A DNA stretch of 64,000 nt. Source: Pythium myriotylum (taxonomy: Eukaryota > Oomycota > Peronosporomycetes > Pythiales > Pythiaceae). Numbering within the stretch: the stretch's first letter is position 1; the number at the start of each line of letters is the position of its first letter. The translations under genes and the position numbers were made by a program. The notes beneath the pieces were generated by a model. The model saw only the letters and a program-made list of their open reading frames with translations, made no database searches and had not been told where the DNA came from. Below, piece after piece: positions 27,569-37,578 of the stretch. The stretch spans positions 620,001 through 684,000 of the forward strand of contig JALJCQ010000007.1 in NCBI GenBank assembly GCA_023091665.1, read 5' to 3'.

Positions 27569-28813
27569 ATGGGGTGCCATCTACTCACGTCAGTCTTGTT
27601 ACTATTGGCAGTTTACTCAGCAGTCGCTATCAATCCAGCGGATATCGCCAAATTCAACGTCAATGGAGAGACGACTTACTGCAAGATTGCGCCTGCCGGA
27701 CTACCACAGAGCCCGTACGACGGGCTCATACCAACGAGTGCAGGAAGTTGTCCTGTCACCATCAAACTCTCGATCGCCCTCGAGAGTTTCACGATGACCT
27801 CGTCGGTCCTAAACATTTCATGGACTACATCGGCGAATCTGAATCGATCGACGGCTAATTTCCCCGTCAAGCTCAATAACGGCAAAGTTCCCGTGCTTTT
27901 GACGTCTGTGTACGCCTGCAAACTCAACACAACGTGTGAACGCGACAATGTCGTGTTTCCAGTGGCGTCAATTGGCCGTGTTACCACCCAGTTTGACCTT
28001 CAGCGACCTGTAGCCGTCCCACTCAAAACTTACCGAATGGAGATCCCGTCGAGTGGCGACTATGTCGTGGTTGGAGAAATCGTGATTGATGCGGGCGTGT
28101 CGACAGACAAAGGAGTCTCGAAGATTGTGAGCTCGATTGCATTTCAACGTGTGAGAGCCTCGATTGATGGACTCGGGCTTCCGGCAACAGTGAGACCCTC
28201 GGTTGCTGGAGTCATTACTTCCGGTTTGGACGCAACGTCGACGCCAACGTCAAGTCCTTCCAGAGTCGCCAAACAAATCACAGCGGTGGCGGAGGACTCC
28301 GTGATGGAAACGAGGAAAGGCAATGACACCAATCTGGAGTCGACACCCGACTCTTCGTCAGCCCACCGAGTCGTCTTAATTGTGTTGGTTGTCTGCGTCG
28401 GTTTCGCGATCGCTTTGATCGTCGTCGTATACGCGTGCAAACCGAACCGGTCGACATTCTCCGAGTCGGTTGCAAGCGCTGAGTTTAGTGCGTCGAGTCT
28501 ACGAGTTGAGTCACCAGTTCCTGCATTCCATAATCGCCCGCAAGGGATGACGAGTCATCCGATGCCTACCAGTATCGACTCGATTGGCAACAGCGGCCGC
28601 CAACTTGACAGCTTTCTTGGAAGGGAGGAAGCAGTGTCTTCGAATGACAGCTATCAAAGCAAGAGTGAACTCTCGAACGGATCACGGAACAAAAGCTTGA
28701 TGCAAAGTAAGATATCATTTGGAGATTCGTTTGAGTCGATCGGCAGTGACGGGCTCAAGCCAAGTGAACGGGCATCGAAGGATACAAACTCACTGTTCGA
28801 ATCATGGGTATAA
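27569..28813 (+). CDS. TYC-family type I membrane protein, SPVP-type tail
   Basis: Predicted 414 aa, with the signal peptide at 1-20. Cys are 38, 61, 117 and 123. The V-Y-A-C-K-L-N-T-T-C-E segment is identical in sequence to that of the 23391 product, and both have a P-x-S-P-Y-x-G-L loop. The closing motif has decayed to L-P-A-T-V-R-P. The stalk is short. The helix is at 268-289, ending V-V-V-Y-A-C-K. The 125-residue tail has S-P-V-P-A-F-H-N-R-P, then S-K-I-S-F-G-D-S-F-E-S-I-G (compare S-S-I-S-Y-V-D-S-F-R-S-V-G in 23391), and ends F-E-S-W-V. Confidence 0.92.
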   Translation: MGCHLLTSVLLLLAVYSAVAINPADIAKFNVNGETTYCKIAPAGLPQSPYDGLIPTSAGSCPVTIKLSIALESFTMTSSVLNISWTTSANLNRSTANFPVKLNNGKVPVLLTSVYACKLNTTCERDNVVFPVASIGRVTTQFDLQRPVAVPLKTYRMEIPSSGDYVVVGEIVIDAGVSTDKGVSKIVSSIAFQRVRASIDGLGLPATVRPSVAGVITSGLDATSTPTSSPSRVAKQITAVAEDSVMETRKGNDTNLESTPDSSSAHRVVLIVLVVCVGFAIALIVVVYACKPNRSTFSESVASAEFSASSLRVESPVPAFHNRPQGMTSHPMPTSIDSIGNSGRQLDSFLGREEAVSSNDSYQSKSELSNGSRNKSLMQSKISFGDSFESIGSDGLKPSERASKDTNSLFESWV

Positions 28814-29321
28814 AACAAGTGTTTGTTCGACCAACGGCGACGAACACTACCTGCATGACTATCATGTCCAACGGTGTTTCTTTCCTTCAAGAGTCCAACA
28901 TCACAGACCCATCCAGAACGGATTTCGTAGAATGCGACGTCACCACACTGAGTAAAAACGATTGCTTATTATAGTCCGACCAAGTCTTACAGCCACCCAC
29001 GGACACTGCGATCTCACAGCAACAATGAAGGACACTTGCAGCCGCCAATGGATCACAGAATAATGATGGCGAATTGTTCGCCGTCTCATCGTGTTTCCTA
29101 ACGCGAGGTTTGCTCAATTTTCTCTGGTGGATAAGGCCGTATTCATTTTCATGGACTCATCAATGAAACTGCCGTGTCTCGGCACTTTCTGCGGAACGCA
29201 AATTGCATGGTTTGCCAGATCTCCGAGGTCATCTGTGTGACTATCCCGGTACACGACGCCATTCTTGGATTGGCAGTCGTGGTGGCGAGGACGCTGTCAG
29301 TCACCGCGGCTGTGGTCCGCC
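28814..29321. other. Intergenic, no gene seen
   Basis: 508 bases between two plus-strand array genes. No relic, RNA gene or repeat is recognised. The next gene's frame is open from 29265 but without a signal-peptide start there. Confidence 0.5.
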
Positions 29322-30536
29322 ATGGACTTCGTGGTATTCGTATTGGCAACTGTATTGCTAGCATTCCGGTCAGCCCAAGCTGTCATCGATTTCTCTTCAT
29401 ACGCTGCCAATGGCGTGACCGCGTACTGCAAGATCTCACGCAATGACTCAACGAGCAGTCCGAACGAGAATCTGAAGCAATCAAATGCCGGGAAATGTCC
29501 CGTCCTCATCCATCTATCAGTTGAGATCGACAGCTACACAATGACATCCTCCATCTTTGACGTGACGTGGACTGCAGCGGTGAATAGAAACCTTTCTACT
29601 CCGGGATTTCGATGTAAGGCGATCAATGGGAAGACCGCCGTGCGCTTGGCATCGGTGTACGCCTGCAAATACGGCGCGGCTTGTGTAGGCGACGAGATCA
29701 TCCATCCTGTCACGGTTCAACACCGCGAGGTCCATGAGCTCGACATTCAAAGTGGAGATGCTGTGGAATTGACAAGCTTTCGACTGGAGATACCTTCCAC
29801 CGGCACGTTTATGATTATCGGCGAGGTTCGTGTTGAGGTTGGAGACTCCACAGACAGCAAGGTCTCGAATATTGTGCGCTCGATCGTTTTCCAGCGCGTG
29901 CGTGGGTCACCTGACGGGATTATACCCCCCGGCACAATCAAACCGGCGGGTGATGTGTCCATTTCAACTGATCCCGAACAGGTTCCCAAGCAAACAACAT
30001 CGCTGGAGCGAGTCGTGTCGAAGATTCCGCAATGGACGCCGCAATCCTCGGTTGTGGAGATCACTGGCGCAAAACTCTTGTCGAAGCTTCCATCCGATAC
30101 GAGGAACGAGACTGTCGCACTGGTGCTCATAGCGCTCGTCGGGCTTGTGGCTGTCGCGATCTTTTTCGTGTACGGACGAAGGCGCAACGAAGCGCCGTAC
30201 TCGGAATCTGGCGAAGGTGTTGATGTTAGCAGATCCGACTTCGTGATGCAATCTCCAGTGCCTGCCTTTCATAATCGACCGCCAGTGCAGCCCATGCCTG
30301 CATTTCATTACTCGGGAACTGGTGACGTGATTCCATCCGAAACGATCAACGTAAGCAGCTTCCGAGGAGACAGCGAGGTCTCCGTGAGTTATTCCGACGA
30401 TCGAGAAAGCCCGGTCTTCAGCTCGCTAGTTGACGAGAGTATGATCCGGAGCTCCGAGTTGTTGACAAATAAGTTGCTCCTCGATTGTCAAGACCTTCGA
30501 AAATCGCAGGTGATTCGGTTGCCAGCTGATGGCTGA
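29322..30536 (+). CDS. TYC-family type I membrane protein, SPVP-type tail
   Basis: Predicted 404 aa. The ATG at 29322 begins the signal peptide (1-20); the in-frame start at 29265 would precede it with non-hydrophobic residues. The ectodomain has T-A-Y-C in place of T-T-Y-C. Cys are 36, 59, 115 and 121, plus an extra Cys98. Closing is P-P-G-T-I-K-P. The stalk contains L-E-R-V-V-S-x-[IL]-P, shared with the minus-strand copy at 15015. The helix is at 264-285, ending F-V-Y-G-R-R-R. The 119-residue tail has S-P-V-P-A-F-H-N-R-P-P-V-Q-P and S-S-E-L-L-T-N-K-L-L; it lacks a hydrophobic C-terminus (ends P-A-D-G). Confidence 0.9.
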   Translation: MDFVVFVLATVLLAFRSAQAVIDFSSYAANGVTAYCKISRNDSTSSPNENLKQSNAGKCPVLIHLSVEIDSYTMTSSIFDVTWTAAVNRNLSTPGFRCKAINGKTAVRLASVYACKYGAACVGDEIIHPVTVQHREVHELDIQSGDAVELTSFRLEIPSTGTFMIIGEVRVEVGDSTDSKVSNIVRSIVFQRVRGSPDGIIPPGTIKPAGDVSISTDPEQVPKQTTSLERVVSKIPQWTPQSSVVEITGAKLLSKLPSDTRNETVALVLIALVGLVAVAIFFVYGRRRNEAPYSESGEGVDVSRSDFVMQSPVPAFHNRPPVQPMPAFHYSGTGDVIPSETINVSSFRGDSEVSVSYSDDRESPVFSSLVDESMIRSSELLTNKLLLDCQDLRKSQVIRLPADG

Positions 30537-30845
30537 AGCACGTCAACTCCGAAACTCCCCGTTGAATGAAGACAATCCCGTCTACGCGTTATCATGTTGA
30601 GTCAAATTAAGCGGTTATTAAATATGAAGTGATTAGTGTGAATTATTAGAAATCGAAGTCTGCATAATGAATACCAAATATTACACAAAACACAATTTGT
30701 ACAGGCTCGCTTCCGGGGATATTGCTGTCAGTATGCGTCGGTACTAATCGCGACCGCAGGTCTTGCAGATTACGATAAATCTTGCTGCAATCCAATGCAC
30801 ACATTGGAGCATTCAACACACTTTCCAAGTTGCTGCCCGCCGTAC
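30537..30845. other. Short AT-rich spacer
   Basis: 309 bases, AT-rich near 30600-30690. No gene is seen. Confidence 0.5.
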
Positions 30846-31736
30846 ATGTGGACCGTTCTCTTCCCGTTGATTTTCTCCCTTGTTTGGGTTTCAGTGAGAG
30901 CATCCGACGGAGCCAACCTTGGCAGATTTCGTATGGATGGCGCGACGACGTACTGCAAGATCACGGACAGCACATTTCGAAAACCCTTCCGCGACTTACA
31001 TCCTGATAGCACGGGCAAGTGTCCCGTATCAGTCACGATGGACGTAGCCACGAAGAGCTTCACCAAGGAGGCAGTGACAGTGGACGTGACCTGGAACATG
31101 ACAGTGAATCGAAATCATTCGAACGACGAGTTCCCGGTGGGCATATTTGAAAACAAGATGAACATCGCACGAGACGAAGTGACCGCCTGTGGCATTTCCT
31201 CCGTGTGCTTTGATGGATACGAAGATATCATCTCCAACGTCGTTATCAAGCTCGAGTTCAGGTCGTCCGTTGATATCCATAGCGACGCCACAATCGTTCT
31301 TTCCGCGACACGACTTCGGCTTCCACCGACAGACGATTTCGTGATTATTGGCAACGCCGCGGTCTCGGGAATCGGCACGAATATCGTGCACAACTATGTC
31401 TTCCACCGTTTGCGGGTAACGACGGACAGTGACACGCAGCCCGGAACAGTCATGCCGTCGCCATTCGGATCCGTCGAGCCAGCGATAATGCCGACCGTGG
31501 CGACAGTGGCACCAACGCAGTCGACTCCAACTCGCATCGTCCCAACGCTGCCAGTGACGACAGTCCCGCCGGTCAGCGACCAGGAGAAGAACGATACACA
31601 GAATGTCTCGGTTTCCACATTGGCATCCGAGACCCAGACCGGCAACGCGACGAATGCGATTGTTCTCATGAGCGTCGCCGTTGTCGCCCTCGTTTCAGCT
31701 GCGGTTCTCATTGCGGTGGTGAGGGAACGTAGGTGA
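30846..31736 (+). CDS. TYC-family type I membrane protein, virtually no tail
   Basis: Predicted 296 aa. An in-frame ATG at 30795 exists, but 30846 starts the signal peptide (1-20). Cys are 37, 59, 115 and 121. The N-M-T sequon follows the Trp strand. Closing is Q-P-G-T-V-M-P. The Pro/Thr stalk leads to a helix at about 269-291 and only R-E-R-R before TGA. Reading through that stop in frame gives P-A-T-S-R-T-A-S-C-G-R-R, which resembles the T-A-N-C-R-R terminus of the 21553 product. The tail may therefore have been cut by a new stop codon. By sequence it belongs with the short-tailed left-half copies though it sits inside the SPVP block. Confidence 0.88.
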   Translation: MWTVLFPLIFSLVWVSVRASDGANLGRFRMDGATTYCKITDSTFRKPFRDLHPDSTGKCPVSVTMDVATKSFTKEAVTVDVTWNMTVNRNHSNDEFPVGIFENKMNIARDEVTACGISSVCFDGYEDIISNVVIKLEFRSSVDIHSDATIVLSATRLRLPPTDDFVIIGNAAVSGIGTNIVHNYVFHRLRVTTDSDTQPGTVMPSPFGSVEPAIMPTVATVAPTQSTPTRIVPTLPVTTVPPVSDQEKNDTQNVSVSTLASETQTGNATNAIVLMSVAVVALVSAAVLIAVVRERR

Positions 31737-32391
31737 CCAGCCACCAGCCGCACAGCCAGCTGCGGTCGTCGTTAAGGCACCTTTCCACAAGGCGAGTGGT
31801 CCATCAGCCAGAATGAGTGGGCAGTGATCGCAGTGAGTTGGAGGTGGGCGTCGGAGCTGGTCTCAGCTCAGTGTACTCGGCGCTTGAGATTGGGCTTGTG
31901 ACACGAGCCGAAACAAAGGATTATTGTCCCATTTGATGGAAACCTTCCAACAGACGCAGACATCGAGTGAGGGAGACAAGCAGCTGGCTGCGAGACTCAC
32001 TGAAAGGTTCACTCGACGACGAGCGACTATCAATATCTATGCATCCCAACCAGAAGGAAAAAGACAGAGCAGGGTGTCAGCCATTACAGACGTGATTTGT
32101 TTGAAGGGTGTGATGGTTGTTTGCTTGAAGTCGCAGAAAGAATCCTCCTTGAACTAAGGTCATACAGAGTCGTAAATGAGTGTCTTCACCTAAGTAACAA
32201 CCAGCGCCGATGTTATCCATTCGCGAGCAACCGGTAATCATGTTTCTACACGAGCCCACGAGCGTAAAAGTCACGACATAAGTCTCCGCTAAAAGCCGGA
32301 AACTGAACGTCGTGCTCACTCGCGTTTTTTGTGGCGAAGCACAAGGCGAGCGGTGACGGCGGTGTACTGTATATTTTACCGATTTGCCGCC
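31737..32391. other. Intergenic, no gene seen
   Basis: The first bases may be former coding sequence of the preceding gene's tail. An initiator-like element is at 32316-32330. Otherwise nothing is recognised. Confidence 0.5.
32316..32330 (+). promoter_or_regulatory. Initiator-like element upstream of gene at 32392
   Basis: TCACTCGCGTTTTTT, preceded by GC, 61 bases before the ATG. The GCTCAYT...TTT arrangement fits the described oomycete initiator pattern well. Confidence 0.42.
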
Positions 32392-33768
32392 ATGCGATCC
32401 TCGATGCTCTCGTGGCTCGCGTTGGCGCTGCTCACTGGAACGGCCCGCGCAACAGACGCCTTCGATCTCAGCAAATACACCGCAGATGGCGAGACGACTT
32501 ACTGCGTGCTCTCGGCCGGCGGCCCGCGGACGTCTACGTATGAAGGACTCACGCCCACGAGCGCCGGCAAGTGTCCCGTCGCAATCAAGATGTTTGTTGC
32601 CGTCAAGAGCTACACGATGAGCTCCTCAATCTTCGACGTGACGTGGACCGCGGCGACCAATTTAAACCGAGCAGGCGCAGAGTTCCCGGTCCAATCTATC
32701 GATGGCAAGCTCGGAGTCAACTCGACGGCCGTGTTTGCGTGTAAGATTGGCACAGCTTGCTTGGGCGAGGACAAAATAGCTTCTGCGTTAATCATGCCGC
32801 GCGATCAGCCGTCGCTCGACTCCTCATCCGACGTGACAGTCGAGCTCACGAGTTTCCGGCTCACGATCCCATCCAAGGGCGACTATGTGGTCATTGGGGA
32901 CATTACGATCAAGACTGGTCTCAGCGGGTCCAACTTTAAGGAGAAAGTCACTGACTCGATGGTGTTCCAACGGGTGCAGGCCTCGACCGATGGCGTCACG
33001 CCGCCTGGAAAGATTAGCGCAGGCGGATCTGATGCCTCTGCCTCAACGCCGTCGCCGACATCTTCATCGTCAGGGTCGTCGTCATCGCTGACCCGTGTCG
33101 CCCCAGAGCTTACAGTTGAGAAGGAAAGGACAGTTGTCGAGGCCCAAGAAGCCAACGGCGGACTGAAATCGACCACCTCAAGCGGCACAAATGGCGGAAC
33201 GATCGCTCTCGCACTTGTCGCTGCGGTTGGACTCGTGGCTGCAGTGCTCTTCATCGTGTACTCCCGTAAACGCACGCAGCCCCAGCACGACCAAACGTAC
33301 ACCGGGTCCAGCAGCTATGGTGCCAACAGCTTGGCATCGACAGACATGACACAGCCCCCACCGCAACCACCAATTAGAATGGCGCAACCGTCATCGCCTA
33401 CGCAGTCGGTGGTCCCATCTTTCCAGAATCGCCCTCCGCCGCAACCCACGGGATTCCGCCCATACTCAAACAGTCTCGAGTCGCTCGGCGTCGACAGTAT
33501 CCGAAGCGGGAGCGACGTCTCATCCAGACACTCCCAGGAAAACGGGTTCACCAACACCTCCATCTCCTTCGAGAGCTCAACAAACAGCGCCATCTCGTTC
33601 TCGAGCTTTGCGTCGTCGCAAAACTCCTTCATGTCGTCCGAGGTCGCGGCCAAGCCTACAGCGAACAAGGGCCTCGACAACCGAATGAGTGTCTCCGAGC
33701 TGCTTCAAACCAGCAGGACCCAAGCGAGCGCTCGCGAGACCGACATCCGAGAGTCGGCGTGGCTCTGA
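32392..33768 (+). CDS. TYC-family type I membrane protein, SPVP-like tail with AWL terminus
   Basis: Predicted 458 aa. M-R-S-S-M-L-S-W starts the signal peptide; a second Met five codons on (32404) is an alternative start. Cys are 38, 61, 117 and 123. Closing is P-P-G-K-I-S-A, a variant of P-G-T-I-x-P. The stalk is Ser-rich and the helix is at 270-290. The 168-residue tail holds S-V-V-P-S-F-Q-N-R-P-P-P-Q-P (a divergent SPVP motif), Ser/Phe repeats, S-I-S-F-E-S-S and A-I-S-F-S-S-F, then R-M-S-V-S-E-L-L-Q-T-S-R (the T-M-x-L-S-E element), and ends R-E-S-A-W-L. It is the most complete tail of the block. Confidence 0.92.
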   Translation: MRSSMLSWLALALLTGTARATDAFDLSKYTADGETTYCVLSAGGPRTSTYEGLTPTSAGKCPVAIKMFVAVKSYTMSSSIFDVTWTAATNLNRAGAEFPVQSIDGKLGVNSTAVFACKIGTACLGEDKIASALIMPRDQPSLDSSSDVTVELTSFRLTIPSKGDYVVIGDITIKTGLSGSNFKEKVTDSMVFQRVQASTDGVTPPGKISAGGSDASASTPSPTSSSSGSSSSLTRVAPELTVEKERTVVEAQEANGGLKSTTSSGTNGGTIALALVAAVGLVAAVLFIVYSRKRTQPQHDQTYTGSSSYGANSLASTDMTQPPPQPPIRMAQPSSPTQSVVPSFQNRPPPQPTGFRPYSNSLESLGVDSIRSGSDVSSRHSQENGFTNTSISFESSTNSAISFSSFASSQNSFMSSEVAAKPTANKGLDNRMSVSELLQTSRTQASARETDIRESAWL

Positions 33769-34457
33769 CCGTTGTACTCAACATGAATGGGACTGGGCCA
33801 CACTTTGCCGCGTATACGTTATCCTATGAGCCGTTCGATGTCCAGTGATGGGAAAATGTACAAACCTCTCCACACACCCACTGGACAATCCTCCACCTCG
33901 GCCCTTTGCACTGACATGCCTTGTAGTCTACATATTCCCGCTGAGCCATTTCCACGGAGGCCAATCAGTCCAGATTTCCACGGAGAAGCTCACCAGGCCG
34001 ACAGGCTCGCGACAAGCCCCAGCGGGGGCGAGAACTTCAGTTCGCCTGGCGAGGAAGCCAGTCGTGCATAGCCGGGCCGTGACACCTGACTGAACTATCC
34101 ACTCGGACGAGAAATACTGGGCTTCTCGAGAATCGGCTGGCGCTTTTACGCGGCGAATGCCATCATGTGATTCATAATAAACCAGTTCATCAAGCTTATC
34201 GTGATGGTTGCTATTCACATCTTGTCATTGGCCTGGCTATGTCAAATTATCCATTCGATCTCGTTAGGTTGGACGAGACAACTGGGGCTCCGTGTGAGGG
34301 CTTGCGGTGTCATTCATGAATCCGATCGCGGACCGAGCGTGGGCCCCTCTTCCGCCCCGTTCCTGGTTTCTGCGTGTACTGTAGTGTTCGAGGTCGAATC
34401 GGGTCTCGATTGCTTGGCCGCTCGTCTGGTCGACGGTCTCCGTTCTCCGCTTGACTC
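33769..34457. other. Intergenic, no gene seen
   Basis: 689 bases between two plus-strand array genes. No relic, RNA gene or notable repeat is recognised. Confidence 0.5.
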
Positions 34458-36098
34458 ATGCGGCTCGCGGCGCTGCTGCTCGCGCTCGGCTGGGGGCGCG
34501 TCGCCGCCGACCTGAGCAAGCAGGCGTACGTCGCCGACGGCGCGACGACGTACTGCCGCACGCTGAGTGATGACTACGAAGTGAGCATCTTGAAACTCAC
34601 GGACGCGACGACGGCCGGCAAGTGTCCGCTCGCACTCTCTATGGGCGTCACCGTCAAGAGCTACACGATGAAGTCGACGGTCTTTGAGATCTCGTGGAGC
34701 GCATCGCTGGCCCCAAACTCGAGTAAAATCTTGTACCCGGTCAAGCTCAAGAATGGCAAAGCATCGGTTATTTTGCCGACCGTCGAGGCCTGTTTGCTCG
34801 GGTCCAACTGCGCGTCATTCGGCGATATCATCGGTGCAAAGCCGGTCGGAAACCAGCCGACGGACTTGGAGCTCGATCCTGCGTCGGGCAAAGCTATTGC
34901 AATGTCGAAGTACACACTGGAGTTACCATCGACAGGCAACTACGTGGTTCTAGCCGACGCGACGGTTTCCGGCAGGGACGACATGGTTTCAAACACCGTT
35001 TTCCAGCACGTGCGAGCAACATCGGACGGCTCCACTGCCCCAGGCACGATCAAGCCACCGCGCGCAGGTTTCGCTAGCGTAGACACGAGCACAACCACTG
35101 CGCCAACACCGTCCCAGTCTCGAGCTGTCTCTGCACAGGTTTCAGCGACTCCACTCGCATCGACAACACCGGTGCCGACGGTGAACAACTCAACCGTAGC
35201 ATCCGCTGGCACGAGTCACACGAGCGCCACAAATGCGCTGGTTGTAGTGGCTCTGGCCGTCGTGGGATTGATCCTCGCCGGTGTGTTGATTCTCGTCAGA
35301 AAAAAGCGCGAGAAGAACGAAGACTTGCACGCGAATCGTCCCGAGTCAATGCAGGCTCCCGCTCGAAACCATCGCCGCCATCCAGGGCCGCCCGGCCCGA
35401 CCGAAGAAAAACCCATTCCTGCAGGAAAAGGCCTCGGGGATTCCGACGTCATGACACACAGTCTAGACTCGTACGGAACGAGAACTGATCGAACTGGCAA
35501 CGCGTTCCTCGTTCTCAATTCCACTCGCGAAGACTCATTCGGCAGCGTGGCGATCCTCGATAGTTCTATGATCTCATCGTTTAGCACGAACACGAACCGA
35601 GCAGGTGTTGATTTCGCCCAGTCAACAGCAAGCAGTGCCTGGGACGAATCAACGAGATCGGGGACGCACGCTCATTGGAAAAACAACACGAAGGTGAAAT
35701 TTGCCGAGTCGACGGCTAGCAGTACCTGGGACGAGTCAACGAGATCGGCGACGCATGGTCATTGGAAAACAAAGGTGGATTTTGCGGAGTCGAGTGCCAG
35801 TACAGCCTGGGATGACTCGACGAGATCGGGGCCGCGTTGGGATGAGACATCCAGAACTGTCGATAGCAATCGCCTGGATGAAAGCTCGGCGAGCAACCGG
35901 TGGAATGACACTTCAAGGTCCGGCCAAAGCAATTATTGGGAAGAGTCTAGACGATCCGACGTGAGCAACCACTGGGTCGACACGTCTCGAACAGACGCCG
36001 GTACAGACTGGTTGGATTCTTCGAGGTCGGGGCTCGACATCTCCAGCCGACGAGGAAATGACACGAAGAAGGGGAAAACGGAGACCTTCTCGTTCTAA
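34458..36098 (+). CDS. TYC-family type I membrane protein with Trp-rich tail repeats
   Basis: Predicted 546 aa, with the signal peptide at 1-17. Cys are 33, 56, 112 and 118. The ectodomain has A-P-N-S-S and closing A-P-G-T-I-K-P-P-R-A-G-F, placing it with the copies at 2335 and 13623. The helix is at 258-280, stopped by R-K-K-R. The 266-residue tail begins with E-S-M-Q-A-P-A-R-N-H-R-R, then R-T-D-R-T-G-N-A-F-L-V-L-N and F-G-S-V-A-I-L-D-S-S. Residues 386-525 form repeats with core W-[DN]-[ED]-[ST]-[ST]-R-[ST]: three long units, then about six decayed ones. It ends T-E-T-F-S-F, like the 2335 product. Confidence 0.92.
   Translation: MRLAALLLALGWGRVAADLSKQAYVADGATTYCRTLSDDYEVSILKLTDATTAGKCPLALSMGVTVKSYTMKSTVFEISWSASLAPNSSKILYPVKLKNGKASVILPTVEACLLGSNCASFGDIIGAKPVGNQPTDLELDPASGKAIAMSKYTLELPSTGNYVVLADATVSGRDDMVSNTVFQHVRATSDGSTAPGTIKPPRAGFASVDTSTTTAPTPSQSRAVSAQVSATPLASTTPVPTVNNSTVASAGTSHTSATNALVVVALAVVGLILAGVLILVRKKREKNEDLHANRPESMQAPARNHRRHPGPPGPTEEKPIPAGKGLGDSDVMTHSLDSYGTRTDRTGNAFLVLNSTREDSFGSVAILDSSMISSFSTNTNRAGVDFAQSTASSAWDESTRSGTHAHWKNNTKVKFAESTASSTWDESTRSATHGHWKTKVDFAESSASTAWDDSTRSGPRWDETSRTVDSNRLDESSASNRWNDTSRSGQSNYWEESRRSDVSNHWVDTSRTDAGTDWLDSSRSGLDISSRRGNDTKKGKTETFSF
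35613..36032 (+). repeat. Tail repeats, W-D-E-S-T-R-S type
   Basis: Units of 29, 27 and 19 codons start at 35613, 35700 and 35781. Each opens F-A-[QE]-S-[TS]-A-S and contains W-D-[ED]-S-T-R-S; two end in H-x-H-W-K. Shorter decayed copies of the Trp core follow to 36032. The units are in frame with the gene at 34458. Confidence 0.9.
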
Positions 36099-37578
36099 CC
36101 ATGGCGCGACATAGTTGTAGTAACGTCTTTTTTTGTCGGAGTGAAGTCCTCTATGAAACTACAAAGATAGAAAACTCGGGTGTATTCCCCCTGAGACTTC
36201 CATGCAATGGAGAATTCAGAAAGTTTATCGATGATGGCTCTCGCTATTGATATCTTGCTTCAAGAGGTATCGCAAAGGTCGATTTCGTTTATATAGATCG
36301 ATGTCAGGAATACAACAAATGACACTACCGAGTACGTCACACTGGTCCGAATGTTCATCGCACCAAGAGACTTCAATATGAGTCATGTAAATCGTGAAGT
36401 ATGGCTTTGACTCACCCAACTACCTAAGCTTGAAGGTTCTCAAGCCACACTGTTAGCAATACTTCTACATTGAACCTAGTTCACTCGTCAGGTGCGTTGC
36501 AAAATTAAATCCAGTTGTGAGCCACAACAGAAATGGTCTTTCGAAACGGCTATCGCGCTAAGTTGATCGAATGAACCAGTGACAGACAAACACACAGTTC
36601 GCGGGGCAGAAAACGCATGTCGAAACGTTCCCCGTCCTGTTTACGGTTCTATTGTCTCCATTTTGGAGACAATCTTGGAGTAAGCTGTGAGTGAGGCTAC
36701 GAATATTCGGTGAAGAATCCACAGCCCAGCGCAGTGAAGCCAAATCGAACTTTTTAGTGGCTCCGTGCCGGGGCCATGCCCTTCGGAATGTTTGAAGTCC
36801 TAGTGAGATCACATGCTTATCAATTGAATCTCACTCTTGATGCTACTATAAGTATTATGGTTGTGTCAAATCGTTGCACTCGTGCTCAAGGATCAACCAT
36901 TCAAATCGTAGAGCCCGCTTGAAATTGATTGATCACGACTTTTTGCGATCGACACTGCAAGTCATTGGGAGCTCAGTAGCTAGACGTCGGCACGTTGCCG
37001 AAACTACGTCATAACTCTTCTTGGAAGGGTAGATTCTTCTACAAATGGTCGCAGGGATTCTCGTGGTCCTTTCGTGGTGGTCATCATCTCCCCGAGTGAC
37101 CACCCGACGCGTACTGCGACACAGTCCGTCATGACAGTACTGTAAGCCTGGGAAACCGTGGGCACATGCACAGTGTGCCGAACTAGCTCACCATAGACAG
37201 TCCGAGTAGTTACCCACGAACACGACGAGCCGGGGTTGTCAGCTGATAGGTGCGCCACGACCTTTCCATGCAGTCACTCGTGGGTGGTGACGTAAAAGCG
37301 ATGGACGATTCGGTGAGTTCTGCTGTAGGCCCACACCAGAGAGGGTTGCGTCGCCCACCAGACGAGACGACGCGCTAGTAAACACGGGCTGGACATGGCG
37401 AAGGTCTCAAGAAGACGATGTCGTCCAGTACGTGGATCCGACTCAATCTGCCCAAGATGTAGCCGATGTACGGAGCCAAACGAGTTCCACTCTGCGAGCT
37501 GGTACGCGAGCCAGAGTTGGCATGGCGTAATGGGAAGCTGCCGAAGCTGTCTCACTCGGGAATCCGCCGGCAAGCACG
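36099..37578. other. Intergenic 1.5 kb with small hairpin
   Basis: No gene or relic is recognised. A perfect 10-bp inverted repeat ATTGTCTCCA/TGGAGACAAT with a TTT loop lies at 36651-36673. An initiator-like TCACTCGGGAATCCG is at 37552-37566, just before the next gene. This spacer marks the boundary between the left-half subfamilies and the 'DGFxQDG' subfamily. Confidence 0.5.
37552..37566 (+). promoter_or_regulatory. Initiator-like element upstream of gene at 37579
   Basis: TCACTCGGGAATCCG, 12 bases before the ATG. It is close to TCACTCGAGAATTCC before the gene at 57232. Confidence 0.35.
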
